Below are positions 25,000 through 33,997 of a DNA stretch of 53,781 nucleotides, piece by piece. The position numbers and the translations under genes are program-made. Source of the DNA: Deltaproteobacteria bacterium (lineage in GTDB: Bacteria > Desulfobacterota > BSN033 > UBA1163); NCBI GenBank assembly GCA_016875195.1, contig VGRY01000022.1:1-53781 (forward strand), given 5' to 3'. Under the pieces are notes generated by a model, which did not search any database, was not told the origin of the DNA, and saw only the letters and a list, made by a program, of their open reading frames with translations. The number at the start of each line of letters is the position of its first letter. The stretch's first letter is position 1.

Positions 25000-26154
25000 A
25001 TGGACTTTGAACTGACGCAGGAACAAAAGGATATTCAGAAGGCCGCAAGGGAATTCATCCAGGGAGAGTATGATAAGGAGAAAATCCTCCAATGGGAGGA
25101 AACCCATACCTTTCCCAGGGAGGTATGGAAAAAAGCCTGCAAACTTGGGTTCATCGGCATCCACTTTCCAGAAGAATATGGCGGACAGGGTTACGGCATC
25201 TTGGAAAACGCCCTCATTGTAGAAGAATTCTGCCGAAAGGATTCAGGAGTGGGCATTGCCGTGACACTCACAGACTTCTCCTCAGAGGTCATCCTCCGTT
25301 GTGGAACCGAAGAACAGAAGGAGAAGTATCTCATTCCTGTAACCAAGGGGGAATTCATTTCCGGAGGCGCCTACACCGAGCCGGACCATGGAAGCGATAT
25401 TACACTGATGGGAACTACGGCAATCAAGCAGGGCGACTCCTTTGTGATCAACGGGACCAAAACATTTATTACGAATGGATTACTTGCCGACTTTTTTATC
25501 GTGCTCTGTCAGACCGATCCACAAGCCAAACCTCCTTACCGGGGACAGTGTACCATCCTCGTTGAAAAGGGAGCCAAAGGATTGGATGCAACAGAGATCA
25601 CCCCCAAGATGGGACTCCGGTTGACTTCAACCGCGGAACTCTCTTTCAGCGACGTCCGGGTTCCTTCAGCCAATCTCATTGGCGAGGAAAATAAGGGGTT
25701 TTATCAGGTCCTCGAATTCTTCGATGAGAGCCGGGTGGAGATCGCAGCCCAGGCTCTCGGCATTGGACAAGGCGCTTTTGACCGGGCGCTCGATTACGCC
25801 AAGCAGCGGGAACAATTCGGAAAGAAACTGGTCGATTTTCAGATCACCCAGCACAAGCTGGCTGACATGGCAACGAAATTGGAGACCGCAAGGCTTCTCA
25901 CTTATAAAGCAGGCTGGAATTACGACCAGAAGAGGATCGACCCGAAACTGACCTCCATGGCAAAGATGTTTGCGGCGAAAGTGGCCGTCGAAGTTGCGGA
26001 TGAAGCCATTCAGATCTTTGGTGGCTATGGATATATCACGGAATATGAAGTCGAACGGTTCTACCGCGATGCCAAGATCACCGAGATCTACGAAGGCACG
26101 AAGGAGATCCAGAAAAACACCATCGCAAGCGCATTGATTGGAAAGCTGAAATGA
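25000..26154 (+). CDS. Acyl-CoA dehydrogenase (copy 2)
   Basis: 384 residues. MDFELTQEQKDIQKAAREFI start, GAYTEPDHGSDITLM (about 125-139), YAKQREQFGKKL (about 266) and C-terminal IYEGTKEIQKNTIASAL with the catalytic Glu at about 368. A GAGGTG site precedes ATG 25000. Placed between ETF and HdrA genes, so its electrons likely enter the ETF/Hdr system. Sequence differs clearly from copies 1 and 3, implying a different acyl substrate. Confidence 0.93.
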   Translation: MDFELTQEQKDIQKAAREFIQGEYDKEKILQWEETHTFPREVWKKACKLGFIGIHFPEEYGGQGYGILENALIVEEFCRKDSGVGIAVTLTDFSSEVILRCGTEEQKEKYLIPVTKGEFISGGAYTEPDHGSDITLMGTTAIKQGDSFVINGTKTFITNGLLADFFIVLCQTDPQAKPPYRGQCTILVEKGAKGLDATEITPKMGLRLTSTAELSFSDVRVPSANLIGEENKGFYQVLEFFDESRVEIAAQALGIGQGAFDRALDYAKQREQFGKKLVDFQITQHKLADMATKLETARLLTYKAGWNYDQKRIDPKLTSMAKMFAAKVAVEVADEAIQIFGGYGYITEYEVERFYRDAKITEIYEGTKEIQKNTIASALIGKLK

Positions 26155-26196
26155 CAATAACCATATGTCAAGCACCAATTCAATAACGCCCCCCTG

Positions 26197-26219
26197 CCCC
26201 CTCTTAACTTAAGAGGGGG
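26197..26219. repeat. Perfect 11-bp C-rich/G-rich hairpin
   Basis: CCCCCTCTTAA at 26197-26207, one-base loop, TTAAGAGGGGG at 26209-26219, flanked by further CCCCC and GGGGG. It lies just upstream of the HdrA-like gene and could affect its translation; no T-run follows. Confidence 0.6.
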
Positions 26220-26279
26220 AGAGGGGGAGTTATGATTTGGAATTTGTGGTTTCAATTTAATCTGAAATGGCATAAAACG

Positions 26280-28517
26280 ATGGAGAATGACAAACCAATA
26301 AAAGTTATTCCTGAAGCTCTCATCATTGGTGCTGGCATTGCCGGGATGCAGGCCGCTCTGGACATTGCGGATAAAGGATTCAAGGTCCATCTGGTGGAGA
26401 AAGATCCTTCCATCGGCGGCCACATGTCTCAACTCGACAAGACCTTTCCAACCCTGGATTGCTCTGCCTGTATCATCACTCCGAAGATGGTGGATACGGC
26501 CAATCATCCCAATATCAACCTGCTCACCTATTCCGAAATTATTGGGATCGAGGGTAAAGTCGGGCAGTTCAAGGTCAAAGTCCGGAGAAAACCGCGGTAC
26601 GTCGATGTGACGAAATGCACGGCCTGTGCCGACTGTGTCGCCCAGTGTCCGGTCACCCTTCCCAATGAATTCGACATGGGGCTCGGAATGAGAAAGGCGA
26701 TTTACATCCCCTTCCCACAGGCCGTCCCCCTCAAATACACCATGGACCGCAGAGGCATCCCACCCTGCACAGCCACCTGCCCCCTCCATTGCAATGCGCA
26801 GGGGTATGTCGCCCTTATCTCTCAAGGCAAGTTTAAAGAAGCCCTTGCATTGGTGAGACAAACCCTGCCCTTCCCTGGAATTCTTGCCTATGTCTGCGCT
26901 CATCCATGCGAAAGGGAATGTAAACGGATCGAAGTGGACCGTCCTATCTCGATCTGCAATCTGAAAAGATATCTGGTCGATCATGTTGAGGAGACGGAAC
27001 CCAATTTCACCCCAGCGGAAGAGAAACAACAAAAGGTTGCCATTGTCGGAGGAGGGCCTGCTGGATTGACAGCTGCCTTCGATCTCCGGAGAATGGGTTA
27101 CCATGTCACACTCCTTGAATCGAAGGGCGAGTTGGGCGGCCTCCTGACTCATGGATTCCCCTCTTATCGCCTGCCACGGGAGGTCGTGGAGAAAGACCTT
27201 TCAGTGATTGAAAAGATGGGAATAGAAGCCCGGCTGAACACCGAGGTGGGCAAGAGTCTCTCGTTTGAAGAGCTTCAAAAAAACTATGATGCGATCTTTT
27301 TAGCCGTCGGTTCAACAGGAGCAGGAATCATTCCCGGTTCATTGAAGGATTTAAAATTGAACCGGAGGGGGATGATCCAGGTCGATCCTCTCACGCTTGA
27401 GACCAATCTCAAAGCCATTTTTGCCGGAGGGGATGGAGTGACTGGCCCGGGAACCATTGTCGAATCAATGGCGCAAGGAAGAAAAGGAGCCATCTCCATC
27501 GACCGGTTTATTCGGGGTGAGGATCTTCGCCAGGGGAGAGAATCCGAAGGAAGACAGATCTCTCCGATGCAAAGCCTTATGCCCGATTCAAAGAGAGAGG
27601 ATCGGGAAGTCCTTCCGCATATGGTCAAACCCCTTGGACCCGGTCTCACCAGGGAAGAGGCAATCGAAGATGCAAAGCGTTGTCTCAGCTGCGCAGGATG
27701 CTCCGATTGCGGCGAATGCGCCAGATACTGCCAGCCCAAAGCCATCGTTTACGAGATGAAGGAGGAGATTTTAGAATTCGATGTCGGAGCCATTATCATG
27801 GCTACCGGATTCGATCCGTTCGATCCGAAGTTAAAGCCCGAATTCGGCTATGGCGTCTATCCCAATGTGCTCCACGGCATTGAGATGGAGAGGCTCTGCT
27901 CGGCCTCCGGTCCGACCAAGGGAGATATCCTCATCCAGGGGAAGAAACCGAAAGAGATCGTTTTCATCCACTGTGTAGGCTCGAGGGATAAGAGTGTTGG
28001 AAACGAATACTGTTCGAGAGTCTGTTGCATGTACACTGCGAAGCAGGCCCATCTGGCAAGAGACAAGATCCCCGGAGCTCATATCACGGTCCTCTATATG
28101 GATGTAAGGGCTTTTGGAAAAGGATTCGAAGAATTCTACGAGAGAGTACAGAAAGAGGAAATCATCTACCGGCGGGCAAATCCATCCGAAGTTTATAAAA
28201 AGAATGGGAAGCTGGTGGTCAGAGCTGAAGATACCCTCTTAGGAGAACCCATAGAATTGGAAGCAGACCTGGTTGTGCTCGCTTCGGGTCTCGTCCCCCG
28301 CAAGGAGGACGAGGTCATGAAAAAGATGCTGTCCATGGAAAGCTCTTCAGACGGGTTCTATGCGGAGGCTTCTGGACTCGATCCCATTCTCACAGAGATG
28401 GAAGGAGTTTTCTTGGCGGGATGCGCTCAGGGGCCTAAGGATATTCCGGATACGGTAGCCCAGGCCAGCGGCGCTGCTGCCTTAGCCTGTGCCATATTAG
28501 CGAAAGGAAGAAAATAA
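26280..28517 (+). CDS. HdrA-like flavoprotein with inserted GltD/NfnB-type domain
   Basis: 745 residues from ATG 26280 (ATG 26232 is an alternative; neither has a clear ribosome-binding site). HdrA N-terminal FAD loop GAGIAG (17-22), Cys pair LDCSACIITPKM (C61, C64), 4Fe-4S CTACADCVAQCPV (C113-C123). An inserted block of about 290 residues follows: Cys-rich PPCTATCPLHC...HPCERECKR and a second Rossmann FAD domain VAIVGGGPAGLTAAFDLRRM as in GltD/NfnB. HdrA then resumes with CLSCAGCSDCGECARYCQP and the conserved CVGSRDK...YCSRVCCMYTAKQA. Probably a soluble electron-bifurcation or confurcation subunit with two flavins, one able to use NAD(P)H; that role is inference. Confidence 0.87.
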   Translation: MENDKPIKVIPEALIIGAGIAGMQAALDIADKGFKVHLVEKDPSIGGHMSQLDKTFPTLDCSACIITPKMVDTANHPNINLLTYSEIIGIEGKVGQFKVKVRRKPRYVDVTKCTACADCVAQCPVTLPNEFDMGLGMRKAIYIPFPQAVPLKYTMDRRGIPPCTATCPLHCNAQGYVALISQGKFKEALALVRQTLPFPGILAYVCAHPCERECKRIEVDRPISICNLKRYLVDHVEETEPNFTPAEEKQQKVAIVGGGPAGLTAAFDLRRMGYHVTLLESKGELGGLLTHGFPSYRLPREVVEKDLSVIEKMGIEARLNTEVGKSLSFEELQKNYDAIFLAVGSTGAGIIPGSLKDLKLNRRGMIQVDPLTLETNLKAIFAGGDGVTGPGTIVESMAQGRKGAISIDRFIRGEDLRQGRESEGRQISPMQSLMPDSKREDREVLPHMVKPLGPGLTREEAIEDAKRCLSCAGCSDCGECARYCQPKAIVYEMKEEILEFDVGAIIMATGFDPFDPKLKPEFGYGVYPNVLHGIEMERLCSASGPTKGDILIQGKKPKEIVFIHCVGSRDKSVGNEYCSRVCCMYTAKQAHLARDKIPGAHITVLYMDVRAFGKGFEEFYERVQKEEIIYRRANPSEVYKKNGKLVVRAEDTLLGEPIELEADLVVLASGLVPRKEDEVMKKMLSMESSSDGFYAEASGLDPILTEMEGVFLAGCAQGPKDIPDTVAQASGAAALACAILAKGRK

Positions 28518-28526
28518 TAAAACTTA

Positions 28527-28661
28527 AAAATTCGAAGCACGAAATTCGAATTTCGAAACAATTCCTAATCTTCAAAATTCAAATGTTCCAAACTTAATTT
28601 TTAAATTTTGAAATTTGAATTTCGGATTTGTTTCGGATTTCGATATTCGAAATTCGGATTT
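28527..28661 (+). repeat. Family A hairpin repeat, copy A6
   Basis: AAAATTCGAAGCACGAAATT start; the middle has TCCTAATCTTCAAAATTC instead of ATGACC; right arm TTCGGATTTGTTTCGGATTT then CGATATTCG. Begins 10 bases after the first HdrA stop and ends shortly before the second hdrA start. Confidence 0.8.
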
Positions 28662-28675
28662 GGGCGGTTAAAAAC

Positions 28676-30610
28676 ATGAAGATAGGCGTCTACATCTGTC
28701 ATTGTGGAATCAATATTGCGGCTACGGTCGATGTGCAGAAGGTCACGGACTTTGCCAAGACCCTTCCCCATGTCGCCGTTTCCAGAAACTATCAGTATAT
28801 GTGTTCTGATCCCGGTCAGGACTGGATTAAGAACGACATTAAGAATTTAGGCATTGACCGGGTTGTGGTAGCGGCCTGTTCTCCGCGAATGCATGAGCCC
28901 ACCTATCGGAATGCCTGTCGCGCTGCAGGCCTCAACCCTTACTTCTTTGAGATGGCCAATATCCGTGAACAGTGTTCCTGGGTTCATCCTAACAAGGAAG
29001 AGGGAACGAAGAAGGCCATGGACCTGATCGCTTCGGCGGTAGCAAAGGTCTCTCTTCATGAACCGTTGCAGGAGAATGAGGTTGGAGTTACACCTACGGT
29101 TCTGGTCATTGGCGGAGGGATTGCAGGCATTCAGGCAAGCCTCGACGTCGCCAATTCCGGGTTTGAGGTCTATCTGGTCGAAAAATCTCCTTCTCCCGGG
29201 GGGCATCTATCGCAACTCGATCGAACCTTTCCCAACCTTGAAGAGACCTCTGTCACCTTGCTTCCGAAACTGAAAGAGATAGGAAATCATCCCCTGATTC
29301 ATCTCCTCACACAGAGTGAAGTCGAAGAGGTGGAAGGTTTTGTGGGAAATTTTAAGGTGAAAATCAGACACGACCCACGTTATGTTGATCCGGAGAAATG
29401 CACCTGCTGTAAAAAATGCGAAGAGGTCTGCCCGGTCAAGGTCCCGAACGAATTCAATATGGGACTCAACCAGAGGCCTGCAATCTACCTTCCGTTCCCT
29501 CATGCCGTTCCCCAGTGTTACACGATCGATTCAAAAAACTGCCTCTACCTCCAGAAGGGGGAATGCGGAAAATGTAAGGAGGTCTGCCCAGAGGGTGCAG
29601 TCCGGTTTGAAGAAGTCGGAATGGAATTCGAAGCCAAGATAGGAACGATCATTGTGGCCACGGGTTATGACACCTTCGACCCCAAGTTGAAACCGGAATT
29701 GGGATACGGCATTTACAAGAATGTAATCACCGGCCTCGAGTTTGAAAGGCTGATCTCTCCGGATGGCCCCACCCAGGGCAAGCTTCTCATCGATGGAAAA
29801 GAGCCTAAAAACATCGTCTTCATCCAGTGTGTGGGCTCAAGGGATAAAACCGTCAACAACGAATATTGCTCCAGGGTCTGCTGTATGTTCACGGCAAAGC
29901 AAGCGCACCTTGTCAAAGATCGAATCCCCGATGCCCGTGTGACGATCTGTTACATCGATATCCGGGCCTTCGGCAAGGGCTATGAGCAATTTTATGAAAC
30001 GGTCCAGAGAAAAGGAGTCTTCTACCGGAAGGGCGTCCCATCCGAGATTTATCAAAGAAATGGAAAATTGATTGTCAAAGCTGATGACGAGCTTCTGGGA
30101 GAGCCTTACGAAGAGGAGGCTGACCTGGTTGTTCTGGCAACAGGCCTCACCCAGAGAAAAGATTCAGACAAATTGAGAAGTCTCCTCAAGCTTTCACTCT
30201 CTCCGGATCGTTTCTATCTGGAGGCTCATCCAAAATTGAGGCCTCTTGATACAGCCACGGACGGAATATTTCTCGCTGGAACGTGCCAGGGGCCTAAAGA
30301 TATCTGCGATACAATCTCCCAGGCCCATGGAACCGCTTCTCGCGCAACGATTCCCCTGTTTGCTGGAAGAGTGAGAATCGAACCGATCACCGCCTGGGTC
30401 GATGTGCTCATGTGTGCAGGATGCGGTCTCTGTGAGCAGATCTGTGAATACCGGGCGCTCAAAATAGATCCCTACCGGAAAGTGATGACCGTAAATGAAG
30501 CGCTTTGCAAGGGATGCGGCGCCTGTAATGCCACCTGCCCTTCCAGCGCCATCAGTCTCAGGCATTTTAAGACCGAGCAGATTATCGCCCAGTTACGGGA
30601 AGTCTGCTGA
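28676..30610 (+). CDS. HdrA-like flavoprotein with N-terminal HdrA domain and ferredoxin clusters
   Basis: 644 residues. Starts MKIGVYICHCGINIAATVDV (the C-H-C-G element of HdrA), then FAD loop GGGIAGIQASLD (about 143-154), 4Fe-4S CTCCKKCEEVCPV and CLYLQKGECGKCKEVCPEGA, the conserved CVGSRDK...YCSRVCCMFTAKQA, and two C-terminal clusters CAGCGLCEQICEY and CKGCGACNATCPSSA. At the position of the HdrA Cys pair (D-C-x-x-C before TPKM) it reads LEETSVTLLPKL, so both Cys are absent. ATG 28676 is chosen because upstream codons come from the repeat. Likely partners: the adjacent HdrA-GltD protein, the HdrD-like protein at 13632, or ETF. Confidence 0.88.
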   Translation: MKIGVYICHCGINIAATVDVQKVTDFAKTLPHVAVSRNYQYMCSDPGQDWIKNDIKNLGIDRVVVAACSPRMHEPTYRNACRAAGLNPYFFEMANIREQCSWVHPNKEEGTKKAMDLIASAVAKVSLHEPLQENEVGVTPTVLVIGGGIAGIQASLDVANSGFEVYLVEKSPSPGGHLSQLDRTFPNLEETSVTLLPKLKEIGNHPLIHLLTQSEVEEVEGFVGNFKVKIRHDPRYVDPEKCTCCKKCEEVCPVKVPNEFNMGLNQRPAIYLPFPHAVPQCYTIDSKNCLYLQKGECGKCKEVCPEGAVRFEEVGMEFEAKIGTIIVATGYDTFDPKLKPELGYGIYKNVITGLEFERLISPDGPTQGKLLIDGKEPKNIVFIQCVGSRDKTVNNEYCSRVCCMFTAKQAHLVKDRIPDARVTICYIDIRAFGKGYEQFYETVQRKGVFYRKGVPSEIYQRNGKLIVKADDELLGEPYEEEADLVVLATGLTQRKDSDKLRSLLKLSLSPDRFYLEAHPKLRPLDTATDGIFLAGTCQGPKDICDTISQAHGTASRATIPLFAGRVRIEPITAWVDVLMCAGCGLCEQICEYRALKIDPYRKVMTVNEALCKGCGACNATCPSSAISLRHFKTEQIIAQLREVC

Positions 30611-30617
30611 TCCTCCA

Positions 30618-30650
30618 CCCCTACCCTCCCCCTCAAAGGGGGAGGGTGAG
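30618..30650. repeat. C-rich/G-rich hairpin of the CCCTCMCCCT type
   Basis: CCCCTACCCTCCCCCT at 30618-30633 pairs with AGGGGGAGGGTGAGGG directly after the short loop. Starts just after the hdrA stop. This repeat type is widespread in bacterial intergenic regions; no T-run is present. Confidence 0.6.
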
Positions 30651-30742
30651 GGAGGGGGGGATTGCGGAATTTATATAAATATTAAAGTGTTTTGACTTTT
30701 AAAACTTCTTGCCTGTTCATAAATAGTTAAATCTTTTAAGCC

Positions 30743-30787
30743 TTAAACATTGCTAATTGATCATTGTCTATTGATCATTTTGCATTG
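30743..30787. repeat. Family B repeat, partial copy
   Basis: ACATTGCTAATTGATCATTG and TATTGATCATTTTGCATTG words just before the cobO start. Only right-arm-like sequence is seen. Confidence 0.5.
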
Positions 30788-30796
30788 GGTATTTCT

Positions 30797-31321
30797 ATGG
30801 AAAAGGGTCTCGTCCAGGTTTACACAGGAAACGGCAAAGGGAAAACCACTGCTTCTCTGGGACTGGCATTTAGAGCAGTGGGCCATGGATTTAAAGTTAT
30901 GGTGATCCAATTCATGAAAGGAAACATCCAGTACGGTGAACTCGAGTCCGCTAAAAAACTTTCTCCTTACCTGACCATCCATCAGATGGGCAGGGAGACA
31001 TTTGTCTCCAAAACCAATCCGGACCCTGTGGACATCGAATGGGCTCAAAAGGGGTTCGCCCTGGCAAAAGAGGCGATCTTGAGTGGAAATTACGATGTTG
31101 TGATCCTTGATGAAATCAACGTGGCGGTGGATTATGGACTGATCGCTTTATCGGACCTTCTTCAACTCCTCGATTCTAAACCGCTCACAGTGGAACTGAT
31201 CCTCACAGGCAGAAATGCCGCGCCCGAAATCATAGAGAAGGCTGATTTAGTAACAGAAATGCTGGAAAGGAAGCATTATTATAAAAAGGGAATCAACGCC
31301 AGAGAAGGTATCGAAATTTAA
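30797..31321 (+). CDS. cobO: Cob(I)yrinic acid a,c-diamide adenosyltransferase
   Basis: 174-residue CobO/BtuR-family enzyme that attaches the 5'-deoxyadenosyl group to Co(I) corrinoid, making the coenzyme B12 needed by the mutases downstream. P-loop VYTGNGKGKTTASLGLAFRA (about 7-26; GNGKGKTT binds ATP), VILDEINVA (about 99-107) and LTGRNAAP are characteristic. ATG 30797 is chosen over an upstream TTG/ATG inside repeat sequence; no strong ribosome-binding site is visible. Position directly before the mutase genes supports a dedicated cofactor supply. No cobalamin riboswitch could be recognised upstream. Confidence 0.93.
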   Translation: MEKGLVQVYTGNGKGKTTASLGLAFRAVGHGFKVMVIQFMKGNIQYGELESAKKLSPYLTIHQMGRETFVSKTNPDPVDIEWAQKGFALAKEAILSGNYDVVILDEINVAVDYGLIALSDLLQLLDSKPLTVELILTGRNAAPEIIEKADLVTEMLERKHYYKKGINAREGIEI

Positions 31322-31633
31322 AAAAACTCATTGTAAATTGTAAAGTTAGCAATGAAAAGTTAGCAATTTATAAAATTCGTATCAATTTAGCTTTTTGAAA
31401 AGAAGAGGTTTATGATCATAGATTAAAAGAATCATCACAAAATCCCCCTTAATCCCCCTTTGCCCCTACTCCTACGGGGATAAAAAGGCCAAAGGGGGAA
31501 TCCCTGTTGCCTCCCTTTGGCAAAGGGGGGTTGGGAGGGATTTTATAAAGTTTTTTCAAACCGCTATAGTGTTACAAAAATTCTTTAAATGCTAATTTTA
31601 AAATGATCGCTTTGCATTGCTAATTGATCTTTT
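31320..31633. repeat. Family B element split by a C-rich/G-rich repeat
   Basis: The whole gap between cobO and the first mutase (about 330 bases) is repeat. The left arm 31320-31375 (CTCATTGTAAATTGTAAAGT, TTAGCAATGAAAAGTTAGCA) and right arm 31587-31633 (ATGCTAATTTTAAAATGATC, TTGCATTGCTAATTGATCTT) are family B. Between them lies the hairpin 31441-31546 made of AATCCCCCTT, GCCAAAGGGGGA and GGCAAAGGGGGGTTGGGAGG words. No gene is visible inside. Confidence 0.65.
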
Positions 31634-31651
31634 AACAAGGGGGGTGATCGG

Positions 31652-33325
31652 ATGTTTAAAGAGGATCAACTCAAAGATCTTCAGCAGGAGAAGAAAAAAT
31701 GGGTGGATGATCTTTCAAAAATGCTCTCCGAAACCCCCGAACGTCTGCCCCGCTTCACAACAGTTTCCGATCTGGAAATCAAAGGCCTCTATACCCCTGA
31801 AGACATCAAGGGACTGGATTACTCCCGAGATGTGGGCTTTCCTGGAGTTTATCCCTTTACCCGGGGGGTTCAGCCCTCTATGTATCGAGGCAGGCTCTGG
31901 ACGATGCGGATGTTTTCCGGCCTTGGCGGCCCGGAAGAAACTAACCAGCGTTTTCACTACCTACTAAATCACGGAGAGACTGGACTCTCGATTGCTTTCC
32001 ATTATCCCACGTTGATGGGTTATGACAGCGACTCCCCCAATGCCAGGGGTGAGGTCGGAAAATGCGGGGTGGCGATTGATACCTTAAAAGACATGGAGGT
32101 TCTTTTCGAGGGAATTCCTCTTGATAAGGTGACGACCTCCATGACGATCAATCCGCCTGCTTCGATTCTGTTGGCCATGTATATCGTGTTGGCGGAAAAA
32201 CAGGGCGTGAGCAAAAAAGAGATCGGAGGCACGATCCAGAACGACATGCTGAAGGAATTCATCGCCCAGAAAACCTTCATGCTTCCTCCCCGCCCCTCCA
32301 TCCGCATCATTGTAGATACGATCGAATACTGCACCAAAGAAGTCCCGCGGTGGAATACGATCAGCATCAGCGGCTATCACATTCGTGAGGCCGGTTCAAC
32401 CGCAGTACAGGAACTTGCCTTCACCCTCGCTGATGGAATTGCCTATGTGGAAGCCGCCACAGAGAGGGGACTCGATGTGGATGATTTTGCCCCGAGACTC
32501 TCCTTCTTTTTCGATTCACACATCGACTTCTTCGAAGAGATCGCTAAATACAGGGCGGCCCGTAGGATCTGGGCAAAGATCATGAGGGAGCGTTTCATGG
32601 CAAAGAAACCTCGTTCATGGATGCTTCGTTTTCACACCCAGACCGCAGGTTGTTCTTTGACCGCCCAGCAGCCTTTTAACAATGTAATTCGAACAGCCTA
32701 TGAAGCGCTTGCTGCTGTGCTGGGTGGAACCCAATCGCTTCATACAAACTCACTCGATGAGACCTATGCCATTCCTACCGAAGAGGCGGTGACGATCGCC
32801 CTGAGGACACAGCAGATCCTAGCCGAGGAAACCGGCGTGACCAATACCATCGATCCTCTCGCCGGCTCTTATTTTGTAGAGGCGCTGACCCATCAGATGG
32901 AAGAAAAAGCATGGGATTATATCCGGAAGATCGATGAAATGGGCGGCATGGTGAAAGCCATCGAAAGAGGCTATCCCCAGATGGAAATCGCAGAAGCCGC
33001 CTATCGATTCCAGAGACAGACCGATGCCAATGAGAAGGTGACGGTTGGAGTGAATAAGTATGTGACCGACCATCCACCCATTACGATATGGAGGATGAGT
33101 CCGGAAATCGAAGAAAGGCAGTTAAAAAGGCTTCAAGAGGTCAGGAGAACGCGAAACAATCCGAAAGTAAAAGAATGCCTTGGAGAGATTCGTAAAGCCT
33201 CCCTCGATGGAGACAACCTGATGCCTCACATTATCAATGCGGTCAGGGAATACGCAACGATCCAGGAAATCTGCGACGTCTGGCGCGAGGTCTTTGGGAG
33301 ATATACGGATCCTGGATACTTTTAG
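31652..33325 (+). CDS. B12-dependent acyl-CoA mutase large subunit, isobutyryl-CoA-mutase-like
   Basis: 557 residues: the substrate-binding TIM-barrel domain only; the B12 domain is a separate gene (33432). Motifs: [12 protein letters not shown] (67-78), [14 protein letters not shown] (114-127), [10 protein letters not shown] (239-248; Y242/H243 are catalytic in the family). At the two positions that separate mutases it has F88 (Tyr in methylmalonyl-CoA mutase) and Q206 (Arg in methylmalonyl-CoA mutase), the Phe/Gln pair known from isobutyryl-CoA mutase. So the substrate is probably a monocarboxylic acyl-CoA such as isobutyryl/n-butyryl-CoA. The AFHYP stretch is AFDLP in the second mutase. 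Strong AAGGGGGG site before ATG. Confidence 0.88.
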   Translation: MFKEDQLKDLQQEKKKWVDDLSKMLSETPERLPRFTTVSDLEIKGLYTPEDIKGLDYSRDVGFPGVYPFTRGVQPSMYRGRLWTMRMFSGLGGPEETNQRFHYLLNHGETGLSIAFHYPTLMGYDSDSPNARGEVGKCGVAIDTLKDMEVLFEGIPLDKVTTSMTINPPASILLAMYIVLAEKQGVSKKEIGGTIQNDMLKEFIAQKTFMLPPRPSIRIIVDTIEYCTKEVPRWNTISISGYHIREAGSTAVQELAFTLADGIAYVEAATERGLDVDDFAPRLSFFFDSHIDFFEEIAKYRAARRIWAKIMRERFMAKKPRSWMLRFHTQTAGCSLTAQQPFNNVIRTAYEALAAVLGGTQSLHTNSLDETYAIPTEEAVTIALRTQQILAEETGVTNTIDPLAGSYFVEALTHQMEEKAWDYIRKIDEMGGMVKAIERGYPQMEIAEAAYRFQRQTDANEKVTVGVNKYVTDHPPITIWRMSPEIEERQLKRLQEVRRTRNNPKVKECLGEIRKASLDGDNLMPHIINAVREYATIQEICDVWREVFGRYTDPGYF

Positions 33326-33414
33326 TTCGGTGTTCGGAGTTAGGAGTTCGGAGTAAAAAGCTTAATTAAGTTTAGATTTATACACTCCGAACTACGAACT
33401 AATAACTCCGAACT
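33324..33414. repeat. Family C hairpin, copy C2
   Basis: Left arm AGTTCGGTGTTCGGAGTTAG then GAGTTCGGAGT; right arm ACTCCGAACTACGAACT, AACTCCGAACT. Begins inside the mutase stop codon and ends just before the GGAGGAAAG of the small-subunit gene. Confidence 0.75.
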
Positions 33415-33431
33415 ATTTGACGGAGGAAAGC

Positions 33432-33833
33432 ATGGAACGGAAAGTTCGAATCCTGATTGCCAAACCGGGTCTCGATGGGCATGACCGCGGCGCAAAAGTG
33501 ATCGCAAGAGGATTCCGTGACGCAGGGTTTGAAGTCATCTATACTGGGCTTCATCAGACGCCGGAGCAGATTGTAGCCGCCGCCATTCAGGAAGACGTCG
33601 ATGGGATAGGACTCTCCATCCTTTCAGGAGCCCATGACTATATCTTTCCTCAGGTCATCCAATTGCTCAAGGAGAAAGGGGCAAGCGATATCGTCGTCTT
33701 CGGAGGAGGGATCATTCCCGAAGAGGATATCTCCGCACTGAAAGAGTGCGGTGCGAAAGCGCTCTTCGTGCCCGGGACACCTATTGAAGAAGCAGTCAAA
33801 TGGGTCCGGGAGAATATCAAACCCAGAAAATAA
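33432..33833 (+). CDS. B12-binding small subunit of acyl-CoA mutase (first pair)
   Basis: 133-residue cobalamin-binding domain. The base-off/His-on motif is [10 protein letters not shown] (about 13-22; D-x-H-x-x-G with His ligating Co), followed by [13 protein letters not shown] (S-L-L region) and [10 protein letters not shown] (GG motif). CGGAGGAAAG before ATG 33432 fixes the start. Flanked on both sides by family C hairpins. Pairs with the large subunit just upstream to form the ICM-like holoenzyme. Confidence 0.94.
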   Translation: MERKVRILIAKPGLDGHDRGAKVIARGFRDAGFEVIYTGLHQTPEQIVAAAIQEDVDGIGLSILSGAHDYIFPQVIQLLKEKGASDIVVFGGGIIPEEDISALKECGAKALFVPGTPIEEAVKWVRENIKPRK

Positions 33834-33834
33834 T

Positions 33835-33910
33835 AGTTCGGAGTTATTAGTTCGTAGTTCGGAGTGTTTTATTATAAATCTCCGAACTCATTACTCCGAA
33901 CTCCGAACTT
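33835..33910. repeat. Family C hairpin, copy C3
   Basis: Left arm AGTTCGGAGTTATTAGTTCG then TAGTTCGGAGT; right arm CTCCGAACTCATTACTCCG then AACTCCGAACTT. Followed at about 33945-33975 by AACTCAAAGTTCAAAGTTCA, a half-arm of yet another word type. Confidence 0.75.
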
Positions 33911-33997
33911 AAAAGGAAGGGGGGTGAAGGGATTAGAATCTCAAAACTCAAAGTTCAAAGTTCAAAATTTAGCTTTATAGAAAGGAGGGATTCATAA

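Noticed and set aside
30692..30723. Promoter TTGACT...CATAAA before cobO
   Set aside because: The -35 is good but no -10 lies at 16-18 bases; evidence too weak to list as a feature.
30611..30796. Cobalamin riboswitch upstream of cobO and the mutases
   Set aside because: No B12-box-like core or multi-helix layout was recognisable; the sequence is a GC hairpin plus family B repeat.
31441..31546. Rho-independent terminator between cobO and the mutase
   Set aside because: Strong hairpin potential but no T-run; the words match a widespread intergenic repeat and the flanks are the two halves of a family B element.
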